Source of the DNA: Cristatella mucedo
Taxonomy: Eukaryota; Bryozoa; Phylactolaemata; Cristatellidae
Assembly (NCBI GenBank): GCA_009760855.2
Contig: WPIO01000121.1
Coordinates: forward strand, 277,001-341,000
Length of the DNA stretch: 64,000 bases
Direction of reading: 5' to 3'
The notes under the pieces were generated by a model. It was not told where the DNA came from. It saw only the letters and a list, made by a program, of their open reading frames with translations, and did not search any database. Positions 37,922-47,000 of the stretch are shown in pieces. The position numbers were made by a program, and so were the translations under genes. Numbering within the stretch: the first letter of the stretch is position 1; each line of letters opens with the position of its first letter.

Positions 37922-40900
37922 GCCGATGTTCTCGCCAAACCCAATATAGGCTTTTACTTCGTTGCAGATGACACTCAATCGTACCTTTTCTTTGATCTCT
38001 CCTAGCCCTCGGGCACATAGAATTCTCTTCACACTCTTGCTGAATATATTGATGACATACATCCCCACATGAACGGCAGCAGATTTTTCTAAATTGAATG
38101 AAGACAAACCGACTTGCAAGTTACGGGAAAACCAAGTGTGATTCAGAAATTGGAGAGGGTAACGATCACAAGCGGCTCTCTGCCAGCATACGTCCTGTTG
38201 AATCTGGACGAAATGTAATGGTAATGTTAAAAAGTTACCTTTCGTAAGAAAACTGCTAAAACTCCACAGCCAAGTCTGCCTACTTTCAGATGCACAACGT
38301 GCTAAGATTCGGACATTTTTAGACAGGGATACCACATCTGAATTCGTCCATTCATTTTTAGACAAACTGTATGAATCTGCATGTCACTGCTTGCTGGTGA
38401 ACTGGCTTGTGCAATCGGGTGCTTACAGCGGTGCAGATGTCTGCAGCTAGGCTCATCTATCTTGAGAGTCGACGTTCCCACATCAAACCACTTCTCGCCG
38501 ACTTGCACTGGTACGCTGTACAACAGCGCATGGACTTGAGGTTCTGTTACTTACTTTTAGGTTCCTTCATTCTCTGACTCGAGCCTATCAGTCACAACAA
38601 CTCCCACACCCAGCGAAGAATCGGAAACCCCCTGTTCTGGCTCGAATCGTTTAGCCATACCTCATAATTAAATACTATCTGATTCAACAGCCTCTTTTGT
38701 ATAGCAACAGAAGAGCCTTTACGGCTAACACCACCGCTTTCAGCATCAATAAAGAATCACCCTGGCAGGATTCGAACCCACGACCTCGGGGCCGATGTTG
38801 CAAAAAGCAAGCAACTTACCTAGTGAGCCATCATGGCTCACCAACCTCATATGGGCCTCAGAACGATTGGAGACCGTGCTCTTGGTTCGTATGCTCTGAA
38901 GGCCTTGAACTCACTACAGACGAACGCCACAACGTCCCCTGACATGTCGACGTTTAAAAAGAAGGTTAACATGCACATTTTTATTATAGCATTTGGTGGA
39001 TCCTTATGATCCGCCCTTCGTGTACATGTACCTGCTCACGCTGTGCCTGCTACTTGGAGATTTGACCATCAAGCATTTGGTAATTCTTTATGTACAGCAT
39101 ATGTAAAGCGCCTGGGGTGAGTTTCAGTTCTCTGAGGGCACTATAGAAATTTATTATTAACATTATTGTCAGATTACGCTTACAACTCGAACCAAACTTG
39201 GGAAATGGGAGTGAACTCGGACTCAAATCGCGAAGCCCGATCCACCTCAACTCTACCACCGTCAATCGGGGATTTAAAGCATTGAAAAATGTTGCCTGGA
39301 AACGCAAAAAGCCACAGCCACGATATAATCCCCACGTTTTGAGCACTCAGCTGCCTTGGCAATTTGGACCAAAGTCACTGCACCACTCAACGAAACGATG
39401 GTTTCATTTTTCTGCTCTCAATTGAGCGCTTTGACTCTTGGACGTGAGCACGGCAGTGCGTCCTGCGTATTCGAGATCAATCTAGAAATCAATTTTCGCA
39501 TGACAAGTCAGTACTTGCCCTAGAGCTGTTCATATTCACATCGAAAGACCGGCTTTGAGCGCAAAGAAAGAACGATGACGTGCTCAGATATTTTAAGCTG
39601 CATCAACGCTTACGATGAGGGAAAGGGAAGCCACGCACGGTTCAGCCGAAAAAAGCCAGTTGGACGATCGCGTGGCTTGACCACGTGGCTAGAACGTCGC
39701 CACGCGATCTCAGGATGGGGCGCTAGGAGCCACTCTTTCAGGCGGACGCTATAAAAAAGCAGATGCAAATGAAAAAATCCAATGAAAATAAAAAGGAAAA
39801 GCTTCCAATACTTCGTTGCCAGCGAGGGATCCCCTGCAATGATCTTTCGGATCGATTAGTTAGATCAATATAATCGTTAGATCATTACTATTAATAGTAG
39901 TAGTAACTAATATTAACACGTAACTAATTATGAATTACTTAATTAATTATGATAATAATTATTAATTATAATATAATTATATGTTAATATAAATAATATT
40001 TTAATTAATAAATATAATATAATTATATATTAATATAGATAATATTGTACTTATTAAAAATAATAAATAATAATAAATAGAAATATTAAATATAATTAAT
40101 CATTATATTATATTAATATTAATTAATACTTAATTAATTAATCTTTACTATAATACGAATTAAGAATTACGAGTTAATAACCCGACTATTGACCATTCGC
40201 ACAATTTGGACTGGCGCTGCTCGCGGAATTCGCGAGAGTGCTCCGCCTTTAATACTCGACACACTGCCAACGTCGGCAAATGACCCGGAAGTGACCGCCA
40301 ACGAGTGAGGTCACTCCTCCTCTCAGTGAATGATCCTCAGGCGAAATGAAGGACCTTAGATTCATCTACATTTATAAAGTAATATACTTTAATATACTAT
40401 ACTATTTATAATAATATACTATATCATGTTAGTATTTTGATATAAATAATTAATAAATAGTGTTAAATAAGTATCAACACTAGTATGGTATATTAAATAT
40501 ACTAAACTATTTATAATAATATACTATACAAAATGTATTATACTTTTTAATATAATTTATCATTTAGGTTCATCGGAGTCACTCCCCTTTCCACGTTGGT
40601 TGCAATTAAGGCACAAATGCAAAATTCCACTCATGCTTATTCCTGGAGCTGGTGAGGCCATTATCTTTAACACTTGAGTTGCGCCCAAAATGGCCTTCAA
40701 ACTACTAAAGGCCACGAATGGAGGGAGTGGACAGAGCAGCAGCGACGGCCGAGCGCTCGCTGCTGCTCATGCTGACGCTCGGCGCAATGCTGACGACCGT
40801 CGTCGCCGATTACACGCGGCGCGCTCGCCGCCGCCGCTGATTGCGTTCGCGTCTCGTTCGCGTCTCGCAGCGGTGGAAGCCGCGGGTTGGGACCAATAGG

Positions 40901-42474
40901 CCGCGAGGCGAGAACATACATCTCGCAGCCGCGTCAGGTTGTTTGCCTTAAGCTACTAGCGGGCCCTTTCGGCAGTCTAATGGCGAGCGACGCTTACTGA
41001 GCGCCCTGCTGATGTTGGCTAGCGTCCTAATAAGCGGTTCGATCCTTCCACAAAAACTCTTTCGAGCTTGAACTCAGCCGATCCGGATACTGCTCGAGTC
41101 ATTATGGAGACGACGCGAAACATCCCGAAGAAGGCCGGATCACGAGCTAACGATAGGGCGTGAGCCCAGTGCATTTGATGCTTCGATAAAAAGCTTCCCA
41201 TAGAAATCTTCCAATCAAAAGCGTTTAATGTAACGCGTCCAACGAAAAGCGACCGCTCAAACCTGATTCCCTACATGCCTGACCGCTGCATTCGCCGCGG
41301 CTCTCCGTCCGAACACGAAGCAGCACCGGGTCGGTGCTTACTCGGAGGAGACCAATCCAGTCATCGTTGAAGTTTCATTCAACTCGAGAGAGACAGAGAG
41401 ACAGAGAGAGACAGAGACAGAGACAGAGACAGAGACAGAGACAGAGACAGAGACAGAGACAGAGACAGATAGAAAGAGAAACCGGTCTACCGGCCGTCTG
41501 TGCTGCTTTATCGATGTCTGAACTTCAGCCGTCAGGACTGGTTCAGGCCAGGTTCAAAGCCAGGCTTGACTTTGCTCGCGGAGCGAGGAGGCGTCGCATC
41601 GCTTCGCTCCGCGACCTCGTCCAGAATCGGCCGCCGGGGAAACCGGTAACGTCGTAATCCACTCTGACCCGGCCGGCCCCGCCACCCAAGAGAGGGACAG
41701 CTGAGGAGGCTACGACCAAGCGTCCATCGTGCGCCGAGCTATCTAAGCTTGATGGTCCTCAGACCTGACGCTAGCTATAGTAAAATAGTGACGGAGGCTA
41801 GTTTTCTCCCAGATGTTTGGTTGACCGGTCACATCCGTTCATGATTGCGAAGCCACATTGCCGTCGTGGCTGAATCGACAGCGAAAGAGCGCAAAGTCAC
41901 GAAATTCCTGCCGATTTTCAGAGCACGGCTGGAAAGATACGATGTCTGTATTTAGCTCAACGGGCAATGCCTCCGCTCAACGCTCGCACGCCTAGGAGAC
42001 TTAGCGCGCTTCCGCTCAATCGCGCCTAGGAGACCTTAGGGAGACCGCTCAGCGCCGCTCCGTCCCGACGCGCGTCCCGCTGTCTGCCGTGGCCATTTGG
42101 CTGACGATTTCCAGCGCCGCATGTAGCGCGAGCTCAGGCGAAGGGCGCCGGAAACGCGAGCAGCCGCCATCCGTCGGTCGTCCTATTTGCCGCGTCCTAC
42201 TCACCAGTCACTGGCGGTTAACTGCCGTTTCCGTTCAGGTGAAGATGCGTGCGACTACGATTTGCGCGTCGGCTCGAGCCCGACTCTCGTTTCCGGTCTC
42301 TTCAGCGGCTCGCTGTGCGCTCACGTCATCAAACTTACCAAGAATAGTCAGAATTTTACTTTTTCGTGCCCACCGTCGACGGTTGGAAGATACGTAAGCT
42401 TTCAACTCGTAGATTTCGGTTCCAGATCATGGTTTAGTTTGGCCGAGATGGCCGTCTATGGAGTTCCGCTCTAG
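28152..42474 (+). CDS. gene D: secreted PAN-mucin-F-type lectin-like protein
   Basis: Predicted six-exon gene: 28152-28248, 31148-31402, 34359-35399, 35535-35564, 35801-35995 and 42239-42474. Spliced length is 1,854 nt, or 617 aa, open throughout with phase-1 introns. It has a signal peptide (1 to about 33), PAN-A domain (33-117), Ala/Ser/Thr-rich mucin-like region (118-464) and F-type lectin-like domain (about 470-617). The sugar-site His is Arg and the R-x-D-C-C segment is replaced by VIAYG, so canonical fucose binding is unlikely. Introns carry a LINE A copy (29.3 kb), LINE B (31.8 kb) and a SINE (32.4 kb). The last intron holds a 17-bp array, a long LINE A with a nested SINE, and AT-rich DNA. 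A polyadenylation signal lies at 42968. Start 28152 is preferred over 28128 because of TATA spacing and alignment with gene E. Confidence 0.65.
28249..29260. other. gene D intron 1, proximal part
   Basis: No exon is seen. The 28800-29075 part is shared with introns at 26480 and 58545. The open frame at 28813-29040 has no domain pattern and is not conserved as protein between the copies. Confidence 0.4.
29270..29885 (+). mobile_element. L2-like LINE family A, 3' end with RT C-terminal tail
   Basis: The frame starting YGITPLLADLHWLPV continues through RIDFKVLSLTFRSLHSMAP, then GDRAFSSYAPTAWNSLP and FKRNLKTYLF, the classic C-terminal end of L2/CR1-type polyproteins. It ends at 29643-29645. The GCAGCAAATGTAAAGCGCC tail, the hairpin and a (TTA)n end at 29865-29882 follow. 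The open frame from 29365 to 29643 makes this the least decayed copy. It is 5'-truncated, as usual for such elements, and sits in gene D intron 1. Confidence 0.8.
29886..31147. other. gene D intron 1, distal part
   Basis: No exon or repeat is recognised in 29886-30930, which is AT-richer from 30060. The 31000-31147 part runs into the PAN-A acceptor. Confidence 0.4.
31148..31402 (+). CDS. gene D exon 2, PAN/apple-like domain (type A)
   Basis: An 85-residue phase 1-1 exon from CCTTGTAG to AGCG|GTGAGT. The pattern LKRCANLC, CTAVSYSP, RDACDV and AVLLQR is that of a PAN domain. It is homologous to 46011-46277 in gene E and to relics at 3.9, 21.1, 27.2 and 60.2 kb. Confidence 0.72.
31782..32290 (-). 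mobile_element. LINE family B, 3' end with RT C-terminal tail
   Basis: On the minus strand a broken frame reads THIARHDLAPSYLA, then GDRSFSSAGPRLWKSLP, matching the C-terminal end of L2/CR1-type polyproteins but distinct from family A in its 3' sequence. It sits antisense in gene D intron 2. Confidence 0.65.
32346..32495 (+). mobile_element. tRNA-derived SINE-like repeat
   Basis: It has a tRNA-like head, with an A-box region TGGCACACTCGG and a B-box-like GGTTTGAATTC, followed by the body AGTGGTGGCGACAGCCGTAA shared with the copies at 45.2 kb (+) and 38.7 kb (-). Confidence 0.6.
32500..34358. other. gene D intron 2, distal part
   Basis: No exon is seen, and in particular no type-B PAN exon. 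The 33390-33490 part belongs to the block shared upstream of all mucin exons. AT-rich at 32820-32870. Confidence 0.4.
34359..35399 (+). CDS. gene D exon 3, mucin-like region
   Basis: A 347-residue phase 1-1 exon from GTCGTTCACAG to CGAG|GTTACT. The first three quarters are Ala/Ser/Thr/Pro-rich. The last quarter has Thr runs on a repeated LTTT unit, expected to be densely O-glycosylated. One NASL sequon is present. It would act as an extended stalk between the PAN and lectin domains. Confidence 0.72.
35535..35564 (+). CDS. gene D exon 4, 30-nt microexon
   Basis: Encodes GFGTPQILSS between TTTTTTCAG and GTGAGT, phase 1-1. It is the same length as, and aligns with, those at 13759, 49598 and 61901. 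Confidence 0.75.
35801..35995 (+). CDS. gene D exon 5, F-type lectin domain, N-terminal half
   Basis: A 65-residue phase 1-1 exon after CTCCGCTTAG. It contains DKPASQST, LCCGPAYAFDN and YQWIYVDLGGQ. The donor TACG|GTTTGT is unusual and coincides with the first unit of the 17-bp array. If it is not used, the frame stops at TGA 36001-36003. The ligand-site His is Arg and the R-x-D-C-C segment is missing (four residues shorter than gene E). Confidence 0.62.
35983..36353. repeat. 17-bp minisatellite starting at the exon 5 donor of gene D
   Basis: About 21.8 copies of GTGATCGCCTACGGTTT, with TGCGG and CGGCTT variants, in direct tandem. The first unit overlaps the last 13 nt of exon 5 and its splice donor, so the array seems seeded from coding sequence. 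It is not a CRISPR array: there are no spacers. Confidence 0.95.
36660..37760 (+). mobile_element. L2-like LINE family A, linker and RT N-terminal half
   Basis: Broken frames read LTAEIKPATLTKRKLKEACR and SSFYKYFVNHI (the linker between endonuclease and RT). Around 37320-37610 come LLKKETLDQEGFSNFRPV and a degraded TIDHEILHERL match. A family hairpin tail with (TTA)n lies at 37670-37755, so two copies are joined or nested here. It lies in the last intron of gene D. Confidence 0.6.
37874..37920. repeat. (CT)n microsatellite
   Basis: 23 CT dinucleotides between two LINE pieces. Confidence 0.95.
37921..39165 (+). mobile_element. L2-like LINE family A, RT C-terminal half and 3' tail
   Basis: Continues the RT from the ADDTQSYLFFDLS box through DIHPHMNGSRFF, TGKPSVIQKLE and the HFSPTCTGT region. 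A minus-strand SINE (38652-38860) interrupts it. It then resumes at GDRALGSYALKALNS and ends in AGCATATGTAAAGCGCC, the hairpin and TTATTATT. Many stops and frameshifts; not active. Confidence 0.7.
38652..38860 (-). mobile_element. tRNA-derived SINE-like repeat nested in a LINE
   Basis: The minus strand has the A-box region TGGCTCACTAGG and B box GGTTCGAATCC. The shared body (GGTGGTGTTAGCCGTAAAGG, CTCTTCTGTTGCTATACAA) follows. It splits the LINE family A copy. Confidence 0.72.
39170..42238. other. last intron of gene D, distal part
   Basis: 39180-39850 and 40700-41000 match the last intron of gene E (50.2-51.1 kb). 39880-40560 is strongly AT-rich. A GAGACA tandem lies at 41386-41469. A signal-peptide-like ORF at 40718-40840 is considered spurious. 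No exon is seen. Confidence 0.45.
41386..41469. repeat. (GAGACA)n microsatellite
   Basis: About eleven GAGACA units after a GAGAGACA start. It accounts for the RQRQRQ open frame. Confidence 0.95.
42239..42474 (+). CDS. gene D exon 6, F-type lectin domain, C-terminal half and stop
   Basis: Starts after TTTCCGTTCAG in phase 1 and is 236 nt long with TAG. It contains DYDLRVGSSPT, GSLCAHV, NFTFSCP, GRYVSFQ and LAEMAVYGVPL. It is closely similar to exon 6 of B and E. Confidence 0.75.
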
Positions 42475-42967
42475 CCGGTGCGACTGTCCGCCAGACCACC
42501 GTCCGAGCAGACGACTACACGGACCCTCATCAAAGCCGACGAGTCGAGGACCGGAAGCTGCGCTCAGTGTGTACGAAATTTCCGGTCTGCCACCGCAAAT
42601 GTTGCACGCTAGATTCGCACTCACGGATCGTAAAACGGTGCGGAACGTGGAGATGTCACGCGACCAGACTGTGCAGATGAAACGAGGTGCAGAAAGCGCG
42701 AACACGAGGCTGAGCACGTGACCCGCCGCTGCTCTGCGATCAAAGATGGCTCAGCAGTCGCAGCGCAGGCGGCATAGGTGAAACGCCCAAACTCGGCGAA
42801 TGTCATACGAGACGCTATCTCGCCGCAGTGCCTGCGTTTTTATTTGCTGTAAAAATAATTCAGCGTCATTATGTTTAGTCCTGACGACGCTCTCGCGCGA
42901 ATCCGTGGATAATTATGATCCCGTGTTATAGCATGCACGTTGTCGCGAATTATGTCCGTCTCGCTGT

Positions 42968-42973
42968 AATAAA
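42968..42973 (+). terminator. AATAAA polyadenylation signal of gene D
   Basis: A hexamer 494 nt after the stop; the first canonical one downstream. Confidence 0.5.
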
Positions 42974-42979
42974 ACCGTG

Positions 42980-43898
42980 GGTAGCACGGCTGTGGCCGCG
43001 GCTGCAGCAGCGATTGACGAGCTCGACTTTTTGGATTCTACAGCTACGCTTTTCAGTAAATTGTCCGTAAAAGAAGCACAATTCCTATCAAACTAACTGC
43101 CCGCCTTGAGAGGATTGACAGAAGGTCAATAGTAATACTAAGCAGCTACCTCCGCCACTCAACAGCTCATCTCGCGGCCGTTGGTTACGCTGCTCTGGGA
43201 CTGAAACGGCCATGTTGAGCCTACGAGGCGCTCAGTGGGCTGCAACCCGGTGCAGGCTTTCGGCCATCGCAGGCACCAGCGGATGCTCGCTGGAAATGGC
43301 CTCGCTAATAATCGGGCAATAACCGAGCTGGCCTCTGCCGCTGTACCCGTAGCAATCGCGCCGGCATATTTACACAGTTGGCCTGGCCCTCCAGCGTCAT
43401 TAATCAGATCGTTAGTCCAGCATCGTGAATCGTTAATCGATGTTCTCTCTTTGCACAGTATAGCTAAATTACAGCGATCACGTCTAGCTCGTGACCTCCT
43501 ACACCGACACGACGGCTAAATGACGTGCCCAAACACCCAGAAGCAACTGGCTCGATTCGCTTCTATACGCGGTCTATCTGTGCCCTGTACAGGTATGACG
43601 TTCGTTTGGTTTAAACGAAAAGCAGCAATGCAGCGAAGGCATAATATCAGCCGACGCCGCGAAGCACAGCTGTCAGAAAAAATTCTGCGCCACCCGATGG
43701 TAGAGCAGCACTCAACGCCAACTATGGATTGGCCGAATATCAGTGCTTCGTTGGTACTCGCCCCGCGAATGCGCATCCGGCTGATGGCAAACAAAGACGA
43801 CGTCGAGTATTGCGGCAGTTATGCGGCGGCGCGAAGCTGCACTTGCGCCGTCGCGAGCCGCCGCTCGAGTGGATGCGCCGCGGCAGCGGCGGTGGCGG
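42980..43898. other. intergenic region and promoter of gene E
   Basis: About 0.9 kb separates the polyadenylation signal of D from the TATA-like box of E. The last 150 bp are GC-rich. No exon is seen. Confidence 0.4.
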
Positions 43899-43906
43899 CA
43901 TAAAAG
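43899..43906 (+). promoter_or_regulatory. TATA box of gene E
   Basis: CATAAAAG lies 42 nt before the start codon. With the usual 25-30 nt spacing, transcription would begin about 10-15 nt before the ATG, giving a very short leader. Confidence 0.55.
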
Positions 43907-43940
43907 CGGCGCGGCAGTGTTCGATCGCCGGAAAGCAGTC

Positions 43941-44019
43941 ATGCAACAGCGGGGGCCAGGTCGCGGTTTCAGCACACCGCTCGCGCTTTTCGTCTGCCGG
44001 CTGCTGCTAGCCGCCGGAG
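43941..44019 (+). CDS. gene E exon 1, signal peptide
   Basis: MQQRGPGRGFS, then the hydrophobic core TPLALFVCRLLLAAG, ending GGAG|GTGAGC in phase 1. Its ATG aligns with 28152 of gene D, and the exon lacks the upstream ERRQADD codons because the upstream ATG is absent. Confidence 0.68.
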
Positions 44020-47000
44020 GTGAGCGCCGCATCGCACACTCGGCATTAAGGCGACGGCGCCGTAGCTTGTGACGTGCGCTTGCAGTACGACTGCGCCGCG
44101 CCAGCCGAAGCAGCTGCCGCAGACGCCGCGGCAGCGGTGCTGGCATCGCTGGGATCGCGCGGCCTCTAGACGCCAGCCACTGGATCGCAGCTTCAGTTTC
44201 GCTTTTGGCTTTTGCTTTCGCGGCCGTGCACAACATCCGCTGCAGCGAAGTTGCCGTGGGATTGCAACGTGGAATGCGGCGGCAAAGCAACTGTGCTGCT
44301 GCAGTGACTAGCCGATCTTCAAAAGCGACGCAAATGACGCGAAATTACTTGCATGATATCATCCACTTAGCGAAAAAGGAGCTATTTGCGATGCATTCGT
44401 TTATTGTTCTGAAACCAAAAGCTAGCACTGCAAGTTTTGGGTTCACGCCAAGCATCCTTAAAAGCTCAGCAGCTATGGTTCTTTCTGTTCACGATCCAGA
44501 CGCGTCGTGAGTTCAAGTTCTGTAATGGGCCATCCTTTATTTTCCTCTGCAGCTGGCGATCGTGACCGCAAACGCTCGTCTGCCGCTGTAGAAAATACAG
44601 TTAAATCGGCTCAGCTTTATTTGTAACGCATCTTCGTTAGTTCGAAGGCGGTGACAGTCGCTGACTACCTAAAATGCGTTTCGTTTTCAAGAGGTAAATT
44701 GCACCCGTCAGTAGCAACGATTGGATGCCGTAGTAAGTTATTGCGGATGCAGTCACACGACACCCCAACACTTTAGTTTCGTAATCGCAAATGGCGCATC
44801 CGGCTTTGCACGGCTTTTCACGGCCGTCGCGGAGTCAGGTTTCGAGCCAATTTCCGGCGACAATATATTCCTGCGCGCTATTCCTGTGGCGGCTCTGCGA
44901 GCCGCTCGCCGCCAGAGGTCGCCTGCGCACACTCTTAGCTCTTAGCTCCCTTCGGTTCGTCGGGGGACGTGTGCTACTACGTGTATGCTACCCCAGAGAC
45001 TAGCGTTCGTGCTTTCTGCAGAAAGCGGAGCGCATGTCGAACGTTTTGCCAACAGGCGGCCGCCTTTGCTATCGCAACGGGGGCCGCCACCCTAAACAAC
45101 TTGGCCCCTGCCCAACGCTCCGCCCTCGAGCAGCGGCTCTGACGTCACGTCGTGACATCATCATCGTGAGCCGTGATGGCACACTAGGTAAGGCGGTTGC
45201 TTTCACGACTTCGGTCCCGAGGTCGTGGGTTCAATTCCTGCGGTGGGCTTTCCTTTATTGCCACTGCAAGTGGTGGTGATAGCCATAAGCGCTCTTCTGT
45301 CGCTATACAATATGAGGCTGTTTATACAGCTAGGATTTATTTTTATTTATTTATGAGCCAGGAAGCTGCGCCACAGGACCCCGGCCGACAGACTTAAGGA
45401 AGCGTGTGCGACGTTGGTTCATGTGTCGCCGGTATTTTTCGCGCGTCCACAAAGAACTGGCACCACTTCGAGAGCATTAGCGGCCCAGGCAGTTCGAGTG
45501 AATAGGCCGCCCAACAACGCTCGCATAACCGGCACCGGAAGAGCCAATTATCTAATTACAGTTTGCCAAATTTGGCCCCGTGTGACATCGTCGAGTGCAT
45601 ACCTGACGCGGGTAAAATGCGCTAGAAATAGCAGGGCTCTAGTTCAGTGGCAATGCAGAAGCTATAAGCCGAAAGGACTTGCCAGCCGTGGACACCGTTC
45701 TCTCACTCCCATATCTGAGTAGCTTATATTTTATCGCTCGCCAGCTTAATTGCATTTCCCTTTACAGCAAATGTAAAGCGCCTAGAAGGAGATTGAGTTC
45801 TCTGAGGGCGCTTTATCAAGTGCACCATTACTATTATTATTATTAACGCATGCCCGACGTTTACGGCTCATTCGACGCATCGAGCGGCTGTTCCGCCGGA
45901 AGCGGTGGTTCCTCCGAAAAAGCTGCCATCGCTGCTCAGCACTCGCTCGTGGATCAGCGGCTGCCGCTGTCGTGGCGCTGCACCCGAGTGACGATTGCTA
46001 CGCCTTATAGGAGCGCAAAGCGCGAAGGTGAGCTTCAACGTCCGCACTGGCGACGTCATGACGATCGCCTCACTGCTACCGCAGGCCGGCGTGCCAGCGC
46101 CCCTGGCGGCATCGCTCCAGCTCTGCGCCAGCGAGTGCGTCGCCGCCGACGCTGCGGCCGCAGGGAGGCGGTGCACCGCCGTCAGCTACTCGCCGTCTCG
46201 AGGCGTCTGCGACCTCGTGACAGGCGACGGAGTGTCGCCGGCGAGCGAGCGTGAAGCCATGCTGCTCTTGAGAACCGGTGAATAGTGCCACCTAGCGTGA
46301 CGCCCCTCGAAAATGGACGCGGCCAGCCGCTGGCCCTCGATGGCCCTTCGTCTCGTCAGCTCTCCTGCTCCTGTGTCCTACACGTTCGCCCTCTTCGACC
46401 TGCGCTAGTCAACTTGTTTGCCTGTCCTCTACCTCTCTACATTGTACCCCTCCTACATATTTTCCCACCTCCACCTTTTCTCTCCGCTAATTTTTTTTTC
46501 GGTCTCCTTGGCAATTGAAATTAATTACAACAATTATGACGGTAATGGAAAATCGTTTGCATTGTGCCATCTTGGAACTGGAGCTCTTTGTAAGCAGGTT
46601 CACGCTCACATGATCTTTGACGATTATCCGAGCCAAGTTTTCTCGCTCACCTCTCTCCATCTTCGGACCTGCACTGAATCGGCAAGCCTTTTCCTAATGG
46701 CCGTGCACTATCCGCATTTAGTCTCTGCCACCACTTGGTCTAGCGTCGCCATCCCAACGCTTTGATAATTGAACGGTGCTGCTTGCGTCAGTCGAAAAGG
46801 GTACAGCGAGTGACAAATATCCTTTTCAAGTCGACAGCCATCGATTCACACGTTCGTCAGTGACACGTGACATGCAGCGACACGTGACTCGTGACAGGTG
46901 TGCAATGATATGAAGCGGCAATCAATTCTCACCAAGCTCCTCAGGAAATTGGAACGAATTTCTGTGTCAAGTCACTCCTCATCAACAGTTTAAAATTATC

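Larger units (their letters stand above)
44020..46010. other. gene E intron 1
   Basis: Contains a SINE (45163-45345) and a LINE A tail (45762-45846). Parts near 44990-45040 resemble gene D and C2 intron 1 (TTCTGCAGAAAGCGGAGCGC). No further exon is seen. Confidence 0.45.

Noticed and set aside
40718-40840. A 40-residue ORF with a good signal-peptide profile (LLLMLTLGAMLTTVV), possible exon 1 of another unit
   Set aside because: The flanking 40.8-41.0 kb sequence matches the last intron of gene E (50.2-50.45 kb). There is no TATA-like box, no donor before its stop, and it lies inside the last intron of gene D.
41334-41657. A 107-aa ORF with RQRQRQ repeats
   Set aside because: Produced by the GAGACA microsatellite in the last intron of gene D.
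45177-45238. Possible tRNA gene
   Set aside because: A and B boxes are present but the cloverleaf cannot be closed, and the sequence recurs with a common body elsewhere, so it is a SINE head.
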